This document shows, piece by piece, positions 39,081 to 48,199 of a stretch of 64,000 bases of DNA. How positions within the stretch are numbered: the first letter of the stretch is position 1; every line of letters starts with the position of its first letter. A model generated the notes under the pieces. It was not told the DNA's origin, made no database searches, and worked only from the letters and a program-made list of their open reading frames with translations. Source of the DNA: Gammaproteobacteria bacterium (GTDB taxonomy: Bacteria > Pseudomonadota > Gammaproteobacteria > GRL18); assembly GCA_015488755.1 (NCBI GenBank), contig WFNB01000119.1, positions 1 through 64,000 of the forward strand, written 5' to 3'. A program made the position numbers and the translations under genes.

Positions 39081-39755
39081 TTATTCCTTTGTTTGAAATT
39101 GTTCATTAAGCTGGGTTATGGTTTCAATTGGGAGTTTAAGGCAGTTTGCCAATTGAGTTAAGTAATTTTGTTCTTCACTGGTATCTACTGTAATGGCTAA
39201 AAGAGAGACCATATAAACTTGTTGTGCACTTTCAGCATCATTTACTTGAGCACAGATCTGCTCTAGTGTCGGTGGAGTATCAATACGCTGTTGCACATAA
39301 TCAAAACCATCTTGATCACTATTAATGGCTGTAAGCTGTTGTAAAATTTTTGTTTCTTCATCGGGGTCAATATAACCATCAGCATTTGCCGCAGCAAGCA
39401 TTGCATCAATTAACAAAAGTGCCATTGTTTGTGGTTTCTCTTCTGCAGGTGATGTTTCTACTGCATTAGAGGATATTGGCGGTGGCGCTTTGGGGGGCGC
39501 TGATGAAGTAACTGACGATATAGGTGGTGGAGGCGGTGGTGCTGCTGTTTTAAGCCCTTGAGCCGGTTGAATTGGGGGTGGCATATTAGCACTAGATGTT
39601 GCAGAGCGAGTATTATTTTGATCTTGTGTGAAATGCTCATAGGCTGCAATAGCAATACCCAAAGCCCCCATACCCAAGGCTGCTTTGTTCCCCATTTTAC
39701 CACCTGAAAGAGTGCCTTTAAGTAAGCCTCCCAATAAACTTTGTGCATCAAACAT
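39081..39755 (-). CDS. DUF533 / TerB-like protein with proline-rich linker
   Basis: I chose the ATG at 39755 (MFDAQSLLGGLLKG), which has an AAGGA site 7 nt upstream; the listed ORF adds seven residues. 224 residues. A Gly-rich hydrophobic N-terminus (NKAALGMGALGIAIAAYEHF) suggests membrane or lipid association. A linker from about 65 to 105 has APPPPPPISS and APPKAPPPISS. The C-terminal TerB-like helical domain contains LLIDAMLAAANADGYIDPDE, with acidic residues that bind metal in some relatives. Role unknown; DUF533 proteins include E. coli YebE, induced by envelope stress. Co-transcribed with the GYF-AIM24 gene. Confidence 0.85.
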   Translation of the reverse strand: MFDAQSLLGGLLKGTLSGGKMGNKAALGMGALGIAIAAYEHFTQDQNNTRSATSSANMPPPIQPAQGLKTAAPPPPPPISSVTSSAPPKAPPPISSNAVETSPAEEKPQTMALLLIDAMLAAANADGYIDPDEETKILQQLTAINSDQDGFDYVQQRIDTPPTLEQICAQVNDAESAQQVYMVSLLAITVDTSEEQNYLTQLANCLKLPIETITQLNEQFQTKE

Positions 39756-39857
39756 TAAATTGTCCTTATCAAGCAAATAATAACTAAAAATAATAGCCTG
39801 TTCATAAATTGAAAACAGGTATCACTCATAAAAAAAGTAGCAATAATCGTAAATCAA

Positions 39858-42800
39858 TCAGCAAAGATCCCAATTCATTTTTGCAGCATGACGACTATGG
39901 GTACTTTGTAGAAACGTTTCATACTTCTCAATAGTAGCCTGCAATAACAAATTTTGATTAAACTGCTTGGTAAATAAGTAACTTTTTTTACCTATATAAT
40001 CCGTTACTTCATCAATTTTTGTGATGAGCATTTTATAAGAATCAAAAGTAAGTGGCTGACTGGCATAGACTTCCATTAAACCATTTTCTTCTATAAATAG
40101 AGCAACGGCTTGGGAAGACATTTTTTTGCTCAAAATTAAGTCATCAAAATAGTTAACAATCATATCCGCTGCTTCTTCATTTTGTACTTCGTTAATTAAG
40201 TGCAGTGCAGGGATTGTGTATTGATTTTCTGAACCAAATCTCATGTTAATGGTATTAGATGGTGCATTGATATTACTTTTTGTATCACGCTCAGACAAAA
40301 CTTTCAAAACATGTAGTTTAAAGAAATGAGTGAACTGAGTGTTCAATATTGAGGCTTCTGATCGATAAGAAGCAAGTAATTTTTTATTTAGCAACTCATC
40401 TACTTTGAGCATAAAAACAGTAAAATAAGTTTGAATAGGCTTGTCAATATCATTCTCAAATTGCTCAATAATATCAATAAATAAAGGTCTATTATTTTTC
40501 CAATGATGACTTAAAAAAAGCAATTCTTCCATATGCATATAGTGTAAACGAATGTGATCAGCCGCACTAAGACCATCAAGTTCATCAACTTTAGTGGAAT
40601 TCATAATTTGCACAATATGAGCACAAATATAAGCAATCATTGAGCGAGCCACAATGAGATCTTGTTCTTTATTTGCATCGTTAATACCAAAACCATAGCA
40701 CTTATCTACAAGCCATTTTTGTGCCATTTCTTGTGTTTTTTTATGTCGTGTACGAAATTTATCTTCACTGACTGCAAACACAATAAGCTCTGTCATAATA
40801 CTGTCGTAGCTTAAACTAAAGACACTATCCAAGCTGACAATATGATCAAACTCTTGATCCAAAACACTCTTAAGTATACGTTCACTTTGACAAACAATGA
40901 TCAATTGCTTCTGTTCTTCATAACCATGTTCATCATCAAAAGAAATATTTTCATCTTCCCATTCTGGTGAAAAATAGAATAGAACCGAATTATCTAAGTC
41001 TGCTTCAATAACAGCAAAATCATCTTCGTCCATACCACCTAATCTGGCAATAGACTGTTTAAATGTAACACTCGGTTGGTACTCATCTTGTTCATTTAAG
41101 CAATTTTTAAAGCCATTGACTGTAGCTTCATCAAGAGCTTCTCTATGCAAGCAAAATTCATAGTGTTGTTGTGGTGAGACTGATTCTAAGCCTAAAAGTT
41201 CATCCTGATCATGAGTTCTCAGATAGTCTGCAACACGATTAATTAAAGACTCATCTTTTTTATAAGCAGAACGTTCAATACCTTCTAATAGCATTATATT
41301 GGTAATTAATTCTGCTTTTTTATTATGTTTTATAATATAATTTATAGTATTGGCTATTTTAGTTTCATCAATATCTTCAGAATGGACACTAGCAAGTAAC
41401 TCTGGAACAATCGTTTTCTTAATCGTTTGTTCAATTGTTACTTCATTTGTTTCTTGCATTAGGTTAAATAATACAGTAAGTAGCTTATTATCTGAGCTAA
41501 TCCTATGAAACAAGTCTGCTTCATGCCATAAACGTTCACTATTATTTTCATTAAAATTATCAAGCAGGCATTCTTTATATTCTTCAACAGCTAAAAATGG
41601 CGTAATAAAATCAATAATAAATTCTTCAGCTGTATTAAATTCAACTAATTTCCAATACATGCAATTTAAGGCATCACTAAAATATTTATTAGCAGACAAA
41701 CCATAAAAATTAATTTGCCGTTTGACCATTTCTTGCCAGCGCTTAAACATGATTTCTAATTTAAAACCATGATAGGAATTCTCGCCATTTAAGAAATTCT
41801 CCCCATAGGGTCGTTCTTTGGTTTGTATTTTCCACTCACTCAACAAGTAGGGTAGCTTGTTAAAAAGTATTCGTTCCTTAATTGCACCTAAGGAAAACTG
41901 ATCTTGCATCCGAATGTATTTTTTATACGCTTGAAGATTTAACCTCTGGCGCATATAAAAACCAAAAGCAGTAATGCCTATATGATGTGTATATTTAGGA
42001 GAGGCACTATTAACACCTTCAGAAATACAATGTTTTGTTTCTAATGCTGAGGTATCAAAGTCGAAAATTTCAACACTAGAATCATCATTAACCCAAATAT
42101 TTCCGGGTTTAAGATCACGATGAATCACTCCTACATTATTGGCTTGCTTTACTGCATTTTCAATATGAGTATAGAGTTTTATTTTTTTATTTCGACTGTA
42201 TGATTTCCATTTATTTGTTTTTAAAAAGCTACTGAGTTCACTACCATTTTTGAATTTTTTAGAGGCCACAAAAATACAGTTTTTCACCATGAAAAATTGT
42301 TCTACTATTTGGGCAATATTTTTTAATAGTCGATCCACATCATCATCACGACCATTATCTAAATGTTGTAAATAAGACTTTAATTTATAAGCCTGTGATT
42401 GATGATTAGTCGCCAAAAGAAAATCAATGGGATCGTTTGCACTTAAGGGGGTGTTATATTTTTTGGCTCTTAGCGAAATAAGTGCTTCTTTAATCCAAGA
42501 ATTAAAGACTAATGTCCGACCTTTTTCCTGAGTTAAAAAATCTTGAAATTTTATAACCCATTCATCTGTTATTCCAGACTTAGTCTCTCTTAGCTGAATA
42601 AAGTAAATATCAAGATTACGCCCAGTTTCTACTGGTCGGGTAATTTTACATTGCTTCTTTTTATTTAAAGAAAATCTTGATTTTGGTTGTAGCTTATTTT
42701 TTAATAGTTGTACGAACTTAGCATCATGCTTAACCACATGTAATGCCAGAAATGCAGAAATTTTATTAATTTCATTTTGATCATAAACACCAAGTTGCTT

Positions 42801-43817
42801 AACTAGGTCATGATTTATCATTGCTTGCCAAATTTTTTGCCCTGATAGCTGCCCAGTATCACTATTCTCTTGGCTACTAATAAAGCCTGCTTCCAGAAAT
42901 TTATCCCATAATCTATCAGCCCATTTTTTATTAATGTGTAAACTTTGCAGAATTTTACTGGAGGTAATATTGGACTTGGTTATTGTAAATGTCTCTTGTG
43001 CCCGCGCTTCAGTTGGACCTCGGTACACTTCATTTAAAAAATTAGCATTATTATCTTTTTCCCAAGGTAAATTAGGAATATGCGTCGTTTGCTTAAACAC
43101 AGATATTAACCTATCCATGCTTTTACCAAAAAATTTTAAATAACGATTAATATTATAATGATAAGGGGTAACATTGAGTATCTCACGTTGTTTTTCTCCC
43201 ACCTTAATTTGACGTGAGGCGCTAACAAAGGCTGCAACCATCGGATCATTATAGGGTCGAAGGTAAATAACACCTGACTGTTGAGCCACCTGATAATTAG
43301 CCTGATCGGAAATAAAAAAAAGGGTTTTTTCTTTTGTAGTGACCTGTTTTAAATATAAATTAAGTTTATTTACCAGAGCCAAAACTTGCCCTGATAACAT
43401 GGGCACGCCCTCATCATCTAAAAAATAAATAATAAGCCTATTATTATTTTTAACTAAGCCTAACTCATGGGGAATAGCATGTTGTTTGATATATTCGATT
43501 ATTTGAATAAATTGCTGAATATCTGCATCTTCTGCTTGAGGGAATAATAATTCAAATTGGAGCTGGCAAACAAAACCCTGTCTAATAGTATTAATACTAA
43601 GGAAAAAGTCACCTTGGGTATTTTCACAGTCATTTATCCACTGATTAATATCAGATAAACAGCTTGAACGATAAATATTGGCATCTGAACGTCTGCTCAT
43701 TTTGCTATAATTATGCGTCGTTGCAAAGTGGATAAATTTTTTGTACGTCTCGCTCAAACCAGTGCTTCTCCAAAAGCTGTGGATAATAATCATCCTTAAA
43801 GGGTTTAAAATATACAT
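39858..43817 (-). CDS. Very large protein with a serine/threonine-kinase-like domain and unknown flanking regions
   Basis: 1319 residues from the listed start; ATGs at 43793 or 43700 are possible, and none has a well-placed ribosome site. A kinase-like domain spans about 395-680: a likely beta-3 Lys in EWVIKFQDF, the catalytic loop GVIHRDLKPGNIWV (about 562-575), and DFD in IFDFDTSAL instead of DFG. About 390 residues before it and 630 after are not recognised; the C-terminal part is acidic and helical. No membrane segment or signal peptide. It is upstream of, and probably transcribed with, DUF533 and GYF-AIM24, and divergent from TMEM43. Kinase activity is plausible because the HRD and Asn residues are kept, but unproven. 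Confidence 0.75.
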   Translation of the reverse strand: MYILNPLRMIIIHSFWRSTGLSETYKKFIHFATTHNYSKMSRRSDANIYRSSCLSDINQWINDCENTQGDFFLSINTIRQGFVCQLQFELLFPQAEDADIQQFIQIIEYIKQHAIPHELGLVKNNNRLIIYFLDDEGVPMLSGQVLALVNKLNLYLKQVTTKEKTLFFISDQANYQVAQQSGVIYLRPYNDPMVAAFVSASRQIKVGEKQREILNVTPYHYNINRYLKFFGKSMDRLISVFKQTTHIPNLPWEKDNNANFLNEVYRGPTEARAQETFTITKSNITSSKILQSLHINKKWADRLWDKFLEAGFISSQENSDTGQLSGQKIWQAMINHDLVKQLGVYDQNEINKISAFLALHVVKHDAKFVQLLKNKLQPKSRFSLNKKKQCKITRPVETGRNLDIYFIQLRETKSGITDEWVIKFQDFLTQEKGRTLVFNSWIKEALISLRAKKYNTPLSANDPIDFLLATNHQSQAYKLKSYLQHLDNGRDDDVDRLLKNIAQIVEQFFMVKNCIFVASKKFKNGSELSSFLKTNKWKSYSRNKKIKLYTHIENAVKQANNVGVIHRDLKPGNIWVNDDSSVEIFDFDTSALETKHCISEGVNSASPKYTHHIGITAFGFYMRQRLNLQAYKKYIRMQDQFSLGAIKERILFNKLPYLLSEWKIQTKERPYGENFLNGENSYHGFKLEIMFKRWQEMVKRQINFYGLSANKYFSDALNCMYWKLVEFNTAEEFIIDFITPFLAVEEYKECLLDNFNENNSERLWHEADLFHRISSDNKLLTVLFNLMQETNEVTIEQTIKKTIVPELLASVHSEDIDETKIANTINYIIKHNKKAELITNIMLLEGIERSAYKKDESLINRVADYLRTHDQDELLGLESVSPQQHYEFCLHREALDEATVNGFKNCLNEQDEYQPSVTFKQSIARLGGMDEDDFAVIEADLDNSVLFYFSPEWEDENISFDDEHGYEEQKQLIIVCQSERILKSVLDQEFDHIVSLDSVFSLSYDSIMTELIVFAVSEDKFRTRHKKTQEMAQKWLVDKCYGFGINDANKEQDLIVARSMIAYICAHIVQIMNSTKVDELDGLSAADHIRLHYMHMEELLFLSHHWKNNRPLFIDIIEQFENDIDKPIQTYFTVFMLKVDELLNKKLLASYRSEASILNTQFTHFFKLHVLKVLSERDTKSNINAPSNTINMRFGSENQYTIPALHLINEVQNEEAADMIVNYFDDLILSKKMSSQAVALFIEENGLMEVYASQPLTFDSYKMLITKIDEVTDYIGKKSYLFTKQFNQNLLLQATIEKYETFLQSTHSRHAAKMNWDLC

Positions 43818-43989
43818 CCTATTAGCTTGCTAAGCAAGGCTTAAACATAGGCAGATAATAGCAATTGCATTTTTTGTGCAAACTAACATACAGTGCTGGT
43901 AGTAGCATATTTTTTATGGCAAGATCATCACTAAATTTTTAATTATCTAAACTATTCTAAAACAAAGTCTAAAACGAGGAAATGCATTC

Positions 43990-45201
43990 ATGTCAGATTC
44001 TTTTACACATGTCAGTCATCAATCATGGGGAAGTCGCTTAGGCAACTCTATAAAAGGAATTTTATTTGGCTTATTCTTATTTATTATTGCATTTCCACTA
44101 CTTTTTTGGAACGAAGGGCGAGCCATTGAAACAGAAAAAAGTCTAAAGGAAGGAGCAGCTGCAGTTATTAAGGTAAGTTCTGAGCGCATTGACCCTGCTA
44201 ATGAAGGTAAGTTAGTGTATCTTTCTGGCTTGGCAAACACCAAAGAAGAACTCCATGACCGCTTATTTAATGTCACTGCACAAGCAATCCGCTTATCTCG
44301 AAAGGTCTCTGTTTACCAATGGAAAGAGCACTCTGAGTCTAAAACAGAAAAAGAACTCGGTGGTAGCACAAAAACCACCACAACATATACTTACTCAAAA
44401 GAATGGTCACCCATTCTGACCGCTTCCTCTTCATTTAAACACCCAGAAGGGCATCAAAACCCTAGTATGAAGCGTTATAAAGATCAGACCATTTATGCCA
44501 AAAATGTATCCCTTGGTCAATTTAAACTCAGTTCTGCTCAAATTCAAGACATCTCTGGAGGACAAAGTATTACTCTTTCTGAGAAAAATATCCCTAAAAA
44601 TGTGCAGGCAAGCATTGTTAGTGGTGAAATTTACATCGGTGATCCGAACCAAGAAACTATCGGTGATTTGCGTATTAGCTTTTATGAGACCAAACCAAGC
44701 ACCATAAGTCTTGTTGCTGCACAGGTGGGTAATAGCTTTGCCGCCTACCAAACAGAAGCAGGCAAACCCATCCAATTATTAACAATGGGTGTAGTTACTG
44801 CAAAAGAGATGTTTGCCAATGAACTGGCAAATAATCGTCTATTGACATGGGGCTTGCGTTTTCTTGGCTTTATTATCATGATGATGGGCTTATCAATGAT
44901 TATGAAACCACTAATCGTATTTGCTGATGTCGTGCCGTTTATTGGTAATCTTTTAGGAATTGGTACGAGTTTAATCTCTGCAGTTATTGCGTTTGTCTTT
45001 TCGTTACTTACCATTGCCTTCGCATGGGTATTCTATCGTCCATTGGTAGCGCTGGGACTTGTTGCACTCATTGTTGGGCCTTTAGTTTACCTTAAAAGAA
45101 AAGCCAAAACGAATACCAGTAATACACAAGAAGCCCCTCAAAATAAGCCGGTTAATATACCCTCAAGTAGTGCACCCCCACCTCCGCCGCCAACTATCTA
45201 A
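43990..45201 (+). CDS. TMEM43-family membrane protein
   Basis: 403 residues. One membrane helix near the N-terminus (GILFGLFLFIIAFPLLFW) and a hydrophobic C-terminal cluster (RFLGFIIMMMGLSMIMKPL, LISAVIAFVFSLLTIAFAW, ALGLVALIVGPLVYL) enclose a domain of about 230 residues, presumably extracytoplasmic. The opening FWNEGRAIETEKSLKEGA and the internal YQWKEHSESKTEKELGGS match the TMEM43 family, whose bacterial role is unknown. The tail ends SSSAPPPPPPTI, echoing the proline tracts of the DUF533 and AIM24 neighbours. It is divergent from the kinase gene. Confidence 0.88.
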   Translation: MSDSFTHVSHQSWGSRLGNSIKGILFGLFLFIIAFPLLFWNEGRAIETEKSLKEGAAAVIKVSSERIDPANEGKLVYLSGLANTKEELHDRLFNVTAQAIRLSRKVSVYQWKEHSESKTEKELGGSTKTTTTYTYSKEWSPILTASSSFKHPEGHQNPSMKRYKDQTIYAKNVSLGQFKLSSAQIQDISGGQSITLSEKNIPKNVQASIVSGEIYIGDPNQETIGDLRISFYETKPSTISLVAAQVGNSFAAYQTEAGKPIQLLTMGVVTAKEMFANELANNRLLTWGLRFLGFIIMMMGLSMIMKPLIVFADVVPFIGNLLGIGTSLISAVIAFVFSLLTIAFAWVFYRPLVALGLVALIVGPLVYLKRKAKTNTSNTQEAPQNKPVNIPSSSAPPPPPPTI

Positions 45202-45491
45202 ACATACGACTCATACACCCAGACACACGTACCAGTGTCTGGGTGTAAAAAACCATACCATAATTTTATAAATACCTACCTGTTAAGCACCAAAATAACA
45301 ATAAAAAATCATCAAAAACACATAGCATAACGAATTACTAGCACATTTTACTTCTAAAACACCTAAAAATAGCCTTTTTTTTATATAGATTTTTTTAAAA
45401 ACTATTCTAATATATTAAGTGTAGGAAAAATTGTTCCTAGCAATTAAAGTATTTTATACACATGCCGAAAGGATCAGTAGAGGAAAATATA
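45202..45491. other. 290-bp AT-rich gap between TMEM43 and rhodanese genes
   Basis: Apart from the hairpin at its start, only AT-rich sequence with the presumed promoter and ribosome site of the rhodanese gene. No small ORF or RNA gene that I can support. Confidence 0.5.
45215..45246 (+). terminator. Strong hairpin after the TMEM43 gene (no T-tract)
   Basis: A perfect 12-bp stem, ACACCCAGACAC/GTGTCTGGGTGT, with an 8-nt loop 13 bp past the stop. It is followed by A-rich, not T-rich, sequence, so it may stabilise the mRNA 3' end rather than terminate by itself. Confidence 0.5.
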
Positions 45492-45914
45492 ATGAAGAAG
45501 TTAGTCAATTTAAGTGCATTACTCTTTTTGTTTGTCTTATTAAGCCCTCAAATTACATTTGCTGGTGATGGTGTTTCACCCATGGTAGTAGAGGGTGCAA
45601 AAACTGTGACCACAGAAGAAGCAAAAAAATTATTTGATGATGGCGTTTTATTTATTGATGTACGCAAAGATAAAGACTGGAATGCAGGTCGTGTATCCGA
45701 TGCTGTGCAACTCAATGTAAAAACAAAGCTTTCAGAAGAAACCATGTTAGCTGAAATGAAGAAGGGTGATCCAGTCGTTATTTACTGTAATGGTGAAAAA
45801 TGCATGAGAAGCTCAAAAGCCTGCAAAAAAGCGGTAGAGTGGGGATTTACCAATGTGTACTATTATCGTGATGGCTTTCCTGCATGGAAAAATGCCGGTT
45901 ATCCCGTTGAATAG
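45492..45914 (+). CDS. Periplasmic single-domain rhodanese
   Basis: 140 residues from the ATG at 45492, preceded by AGAGGA; the listed start at 45462 lacks a site and would bury the signal peptide. Signal peptide LSALLFLFVLLSPQITFAGDG. Rhodanese domain with VLFIDVRKDKDWNAGRV and the active-site loop IYCNGEKCMRSSKAC, followed by VYYYRDGFPAWKNAGYP. The loop matches that of the double rhodanese at 16.2 kb (CNGxxCMxS). Probably transfers sulfur in the periplasm. A 13-bp inverted repeat follows it. Confidence 0.92.
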   Translation: MKKLVNLSALLFLFVLLSPQITFAGDGVSPMVVEGAKTVTTEEAKKLFDDGVLFIDVRKDKDWNAGRVSDAVQLNVKTKLSEETMLAEMKKGDPVVIYCNGEKCMRSSKACKKAVEWGFTNVYYYRDGFPAWKNAGYPVE

Positions 45915-45962
45915 TAAAATACCAATAAGATTATAATAGTAAGTTTTTTGTCTGGAGCGGTA

Positions 45963-46003
45963 TTAACAATCTTAGGTTATGTAGAGTTATCTAAGATTGT
46001 TAA
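45963..46003. terminator. 13-bp inverted repeat between rhodanese and chemoreceptor genes
   Basis: TTAACAATCTTAG (45963-45975) and its exact complement (45991-46003), with a 15-nt loop and a short ATTTT on the right. A weak intrinsic terminator for the rhodanese gene, or an operator for the chemoreceptor gene 54 bp on. Confidence 0.5.
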
Positions 46004-46057
46004 ATTTTAGGAGATGATAATATTTATTATATAATAAAGAAGTGAGTAGTTAATACC

Positions 46058-47926
46058 ATGAATTTAAAAAATAGAATTGTTATTACCGTTGTTATTATGG
46101 CCATTGTCATCGTCAGCGCTGGTTTTATTTCGAGCTATTTAAAACTAGACAAGGCTGAAGGCCGTTATAATGAATTAGCAATTAATGGTAATCAACAACT
46201 CCTGAATGTAGTCACTCAAAGTCAGATTATTTCTATGGCACCGAATATTAAAAATATTACTCGTGATAGAAAAATAAAAAAAGCAGTAGCGAATAAAGAT
46301 ATTGCTTTCTTACAAGAAAATGCCTCCACTACTTACTTTTCTTTAGAGGGTCAGGGTGTCATTTCAAATATGCAATTAATGGATTCTGAAGGCAAGATTT
46401 TATTTAATGCCAGAGACAAAACACAGATATCAGCCATTAATCAACTATCACTATTATCCATTCAACAAAAAAAGAACGTCTCTTCTATTACCAGAGATGC
46501 CCAAGGGCATTTACAAACAGAACTTATTTTCCCTATTACTAAGAGGGGTAAGATTATTGGTGCAGGCTCTTTCTCCCTTGATATTAAACGCACCATTAAA
46601 ATATTAAAAAAACGTTTGCATGCTCAAATTTATATTAACAATAAATCAGGAAATCTAGAGTCTTATTCAGATATGGACTTAGAAAATGAAATTAAAAATC
46701 GATTAACTTTTGACAAATTGCCAGAACACGTTTTATTAAAAAATTCAGATAAAATATATTCTACGACAGCCTTACCTATAAAAACCTCAGAAAATGAATT
46801 ATTAGCCAGCTTAATTATTATCGTTGATAATACAAAAAGTTATAATGCACAAGAGACGATTAATAGCAGTGCAATTTTATTATTGCTTATTATCAGCCTA
46901 ATGGCAGTTATTTTTATTTATTGGTATTTAGGGGGTGCTTTACAACCATTAAATCTTATCTCAAAATCATTAACTGCAGTCAGTGAGGGAGACTTAACTG
47001 TCGCTATTGAGCAAAGTAAAAATAAAGATGAAATAGCCGAAATACAAAGGGCCATTGCTAATACAATTATCAACTTACATGATTTGGTTTCAGACATTAC
47101 TCCTGTGGTCAACGAGGTTAATCAATCATCTGACATATTGGCTCAGACCATGCAAGATAATCAAAACAACATTGATCAACAACAAAATAATATTAATCAA
47201 GTAAGTGATGCGATTAATAATGTACAAACTGCGATTGCTACCATTTCACAACATAGTGAGCAGATGACAGAACATTCCCAACAAACAAATATTGAGCTTA
47301 GCAAAGGGGGTGAAATCATTCATCAAACATTAAATTCAATTAAAAAAATAGCCGAACAAGTCAATCATGCTGAAATAGTCATTAATGAGCTATCTAATGA
47401 AACTCAATCCATTGGCAGTATTCTTGATGTGATCAAAGGGATTGCAGAACAAACCAACCTATTAGCACTTAACGCCGCAATTGAAGCCGCAAGAGCAGGT
47501 GAACAAGGCCGTGGTTTTGCTGTGGTTGCCGATGAAGTACGATCTCTGGCCGGAAAAACTCAAGAATCCACACAAGAAATAGAACAAAAAATTGAACGTC
47601 TTCGCTCAGGGGTAAGCTCTGCTGTAATCGAAATGAAAAGTAGTAGTACAGAGGCACAAACTTGTGTAGAGCTTGCTAATCAGACAGAAGAATCTTTATC
47701 CATAATCACCCCTAAAGTAGCAGAAATTGAAGTCAGCAACATTAAGATAAATAATTCTATTTTAGAGCAAGAAAAAGCCATAGAAGGGATTAACCAAAAT
47801 ATATCCATTATTAGTAAATTATCTGAAAATAGTGTCGATAAAAATCAAGAAGCCGTTAATATCAGTGCCAGTTTAAAACAACTCTCTGATAATTTAGATA
47901 AAATGATCATCAAATTTAAAGTCTAA
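46058..47926 (+). CDS. Methyl-accepting chemotaxis protein
   Basis: 622 residues. TM1 ([17 protein letters not shown], about 8-24), a periplasmic sensor of about 250 residues with Cache-like features ([35 protein letters not shown]), TM2 ([20 protein letters not shown], about 272-291), a HAMP domain ([20 protein letters not shown]), and a signalling domain with the conserved tip [20 protein letters not shown]. The ligand is unknown. It implies a chemotaxis system elsewhere in the genome. No che gene lies nearby. Confidence 0.95.
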   Translation: MNLKNRIVITVVIMAIVIVSAGFISSYLKLDKAEGRYNELAINGNQQLLNVVTQSQIISMAPNIKNITRDRKIKKAVANKDIAFLQENASTTYFSLEGQGVISNMQLMDSEGKILFNARDKTQISAINQLSLLSIQQKKNVSSITRDAQGHLQTELIFPITKRGKIIGAGSFSLDIKRTIKILKKRLHAQIYINNKSGNLESYSDMDLENEIKNRLTFDKLPEHVLLKNSDKIYSTTALPIKTSENELLASLIIIVDNTKSYNAQETINSSAILLLLIISLMAVIFIYWYLGGALQPLNLISKSLTAVSEGDLTVAIEQSKNKDEIAEIQRAIANTIINLHDLVSDITPVVNEVNQSSDILAQTMQDNQNNIDQQQNNINQVSDAINNVQTAIATISQHSEQMTEHSQQTNIELSKGGEIIHQTLNSIKKIAEQVNHAEIVINELSNETQSIGSILDVIKGIAEQTNLLALNAAIEAARAGEQGRGFAVVADEVRSLAGKTQESTQEIEQKIERLRSGVSSAVIEMKSSSTEAQTCVELANQTEESLSIITPKVAEIEVSNIKINNSILEQEKAIEGINQNISIISKLSENSVDKNQEAVNISASLKQLSDNLDKMIIKFKV

Positions 47927-47936
47927 TCGTATTTTT

Positions 47937-48197
47937 ATGGTAAAAAAAAATTGGTTTGTCTATATCATTTTATGTAGTGATGATTCACTCTATACAGGGA
48001 TTACCACAGACATAGATAAACGCTTTGAGCAGCATAACAATAAAAAGGGTGCTAAATATTTTTATGGCCGTTCACCAAAAAAAGTGATTTATATTGAAGA
48101 TAATCATGATCGTAGCAGTGCCAGCAAACGTGAATATGAAATAAAACAGTATTCACGAGATAAAAAACAGCAGCTTATTTTACAAGATTCAAATTAA
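47937..48197 (+). CDS. GIY-YIG nuclease-fold protein, UPF0213/YhbQ type
   Basis: 86 residues. The GIY-YIG core starts FVYIILCSDDSLYTGITTDI, with the Arg in DKRFEQHN and the Glu in KREYEIKQYS. This short stand-alone form is the UPF0213/YhbQ group, with DNA repair-like or unclear roles, not a homing endonuclease. It starts 10 bp after the chemoreceptor stop and converges with the transglutaminase gene. Confidence 0.9.
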   Translation: MVKKNWFVYIILCSDDSLYTGITTDIDKRFEQHNNKKGAKYFYGRSPKKVIYIEDNHDRSSASKREYEIKQYSRDKKQQLILQDSN

Positions 48198-48199
48198 GA

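Noticed and set aside
47937-48197. Homing endonuclease (GIY-YIG)
   Set aside because: Short stand-alone UPF0213/YhbQ form with no DNA-binding extension and no intron or intein context.
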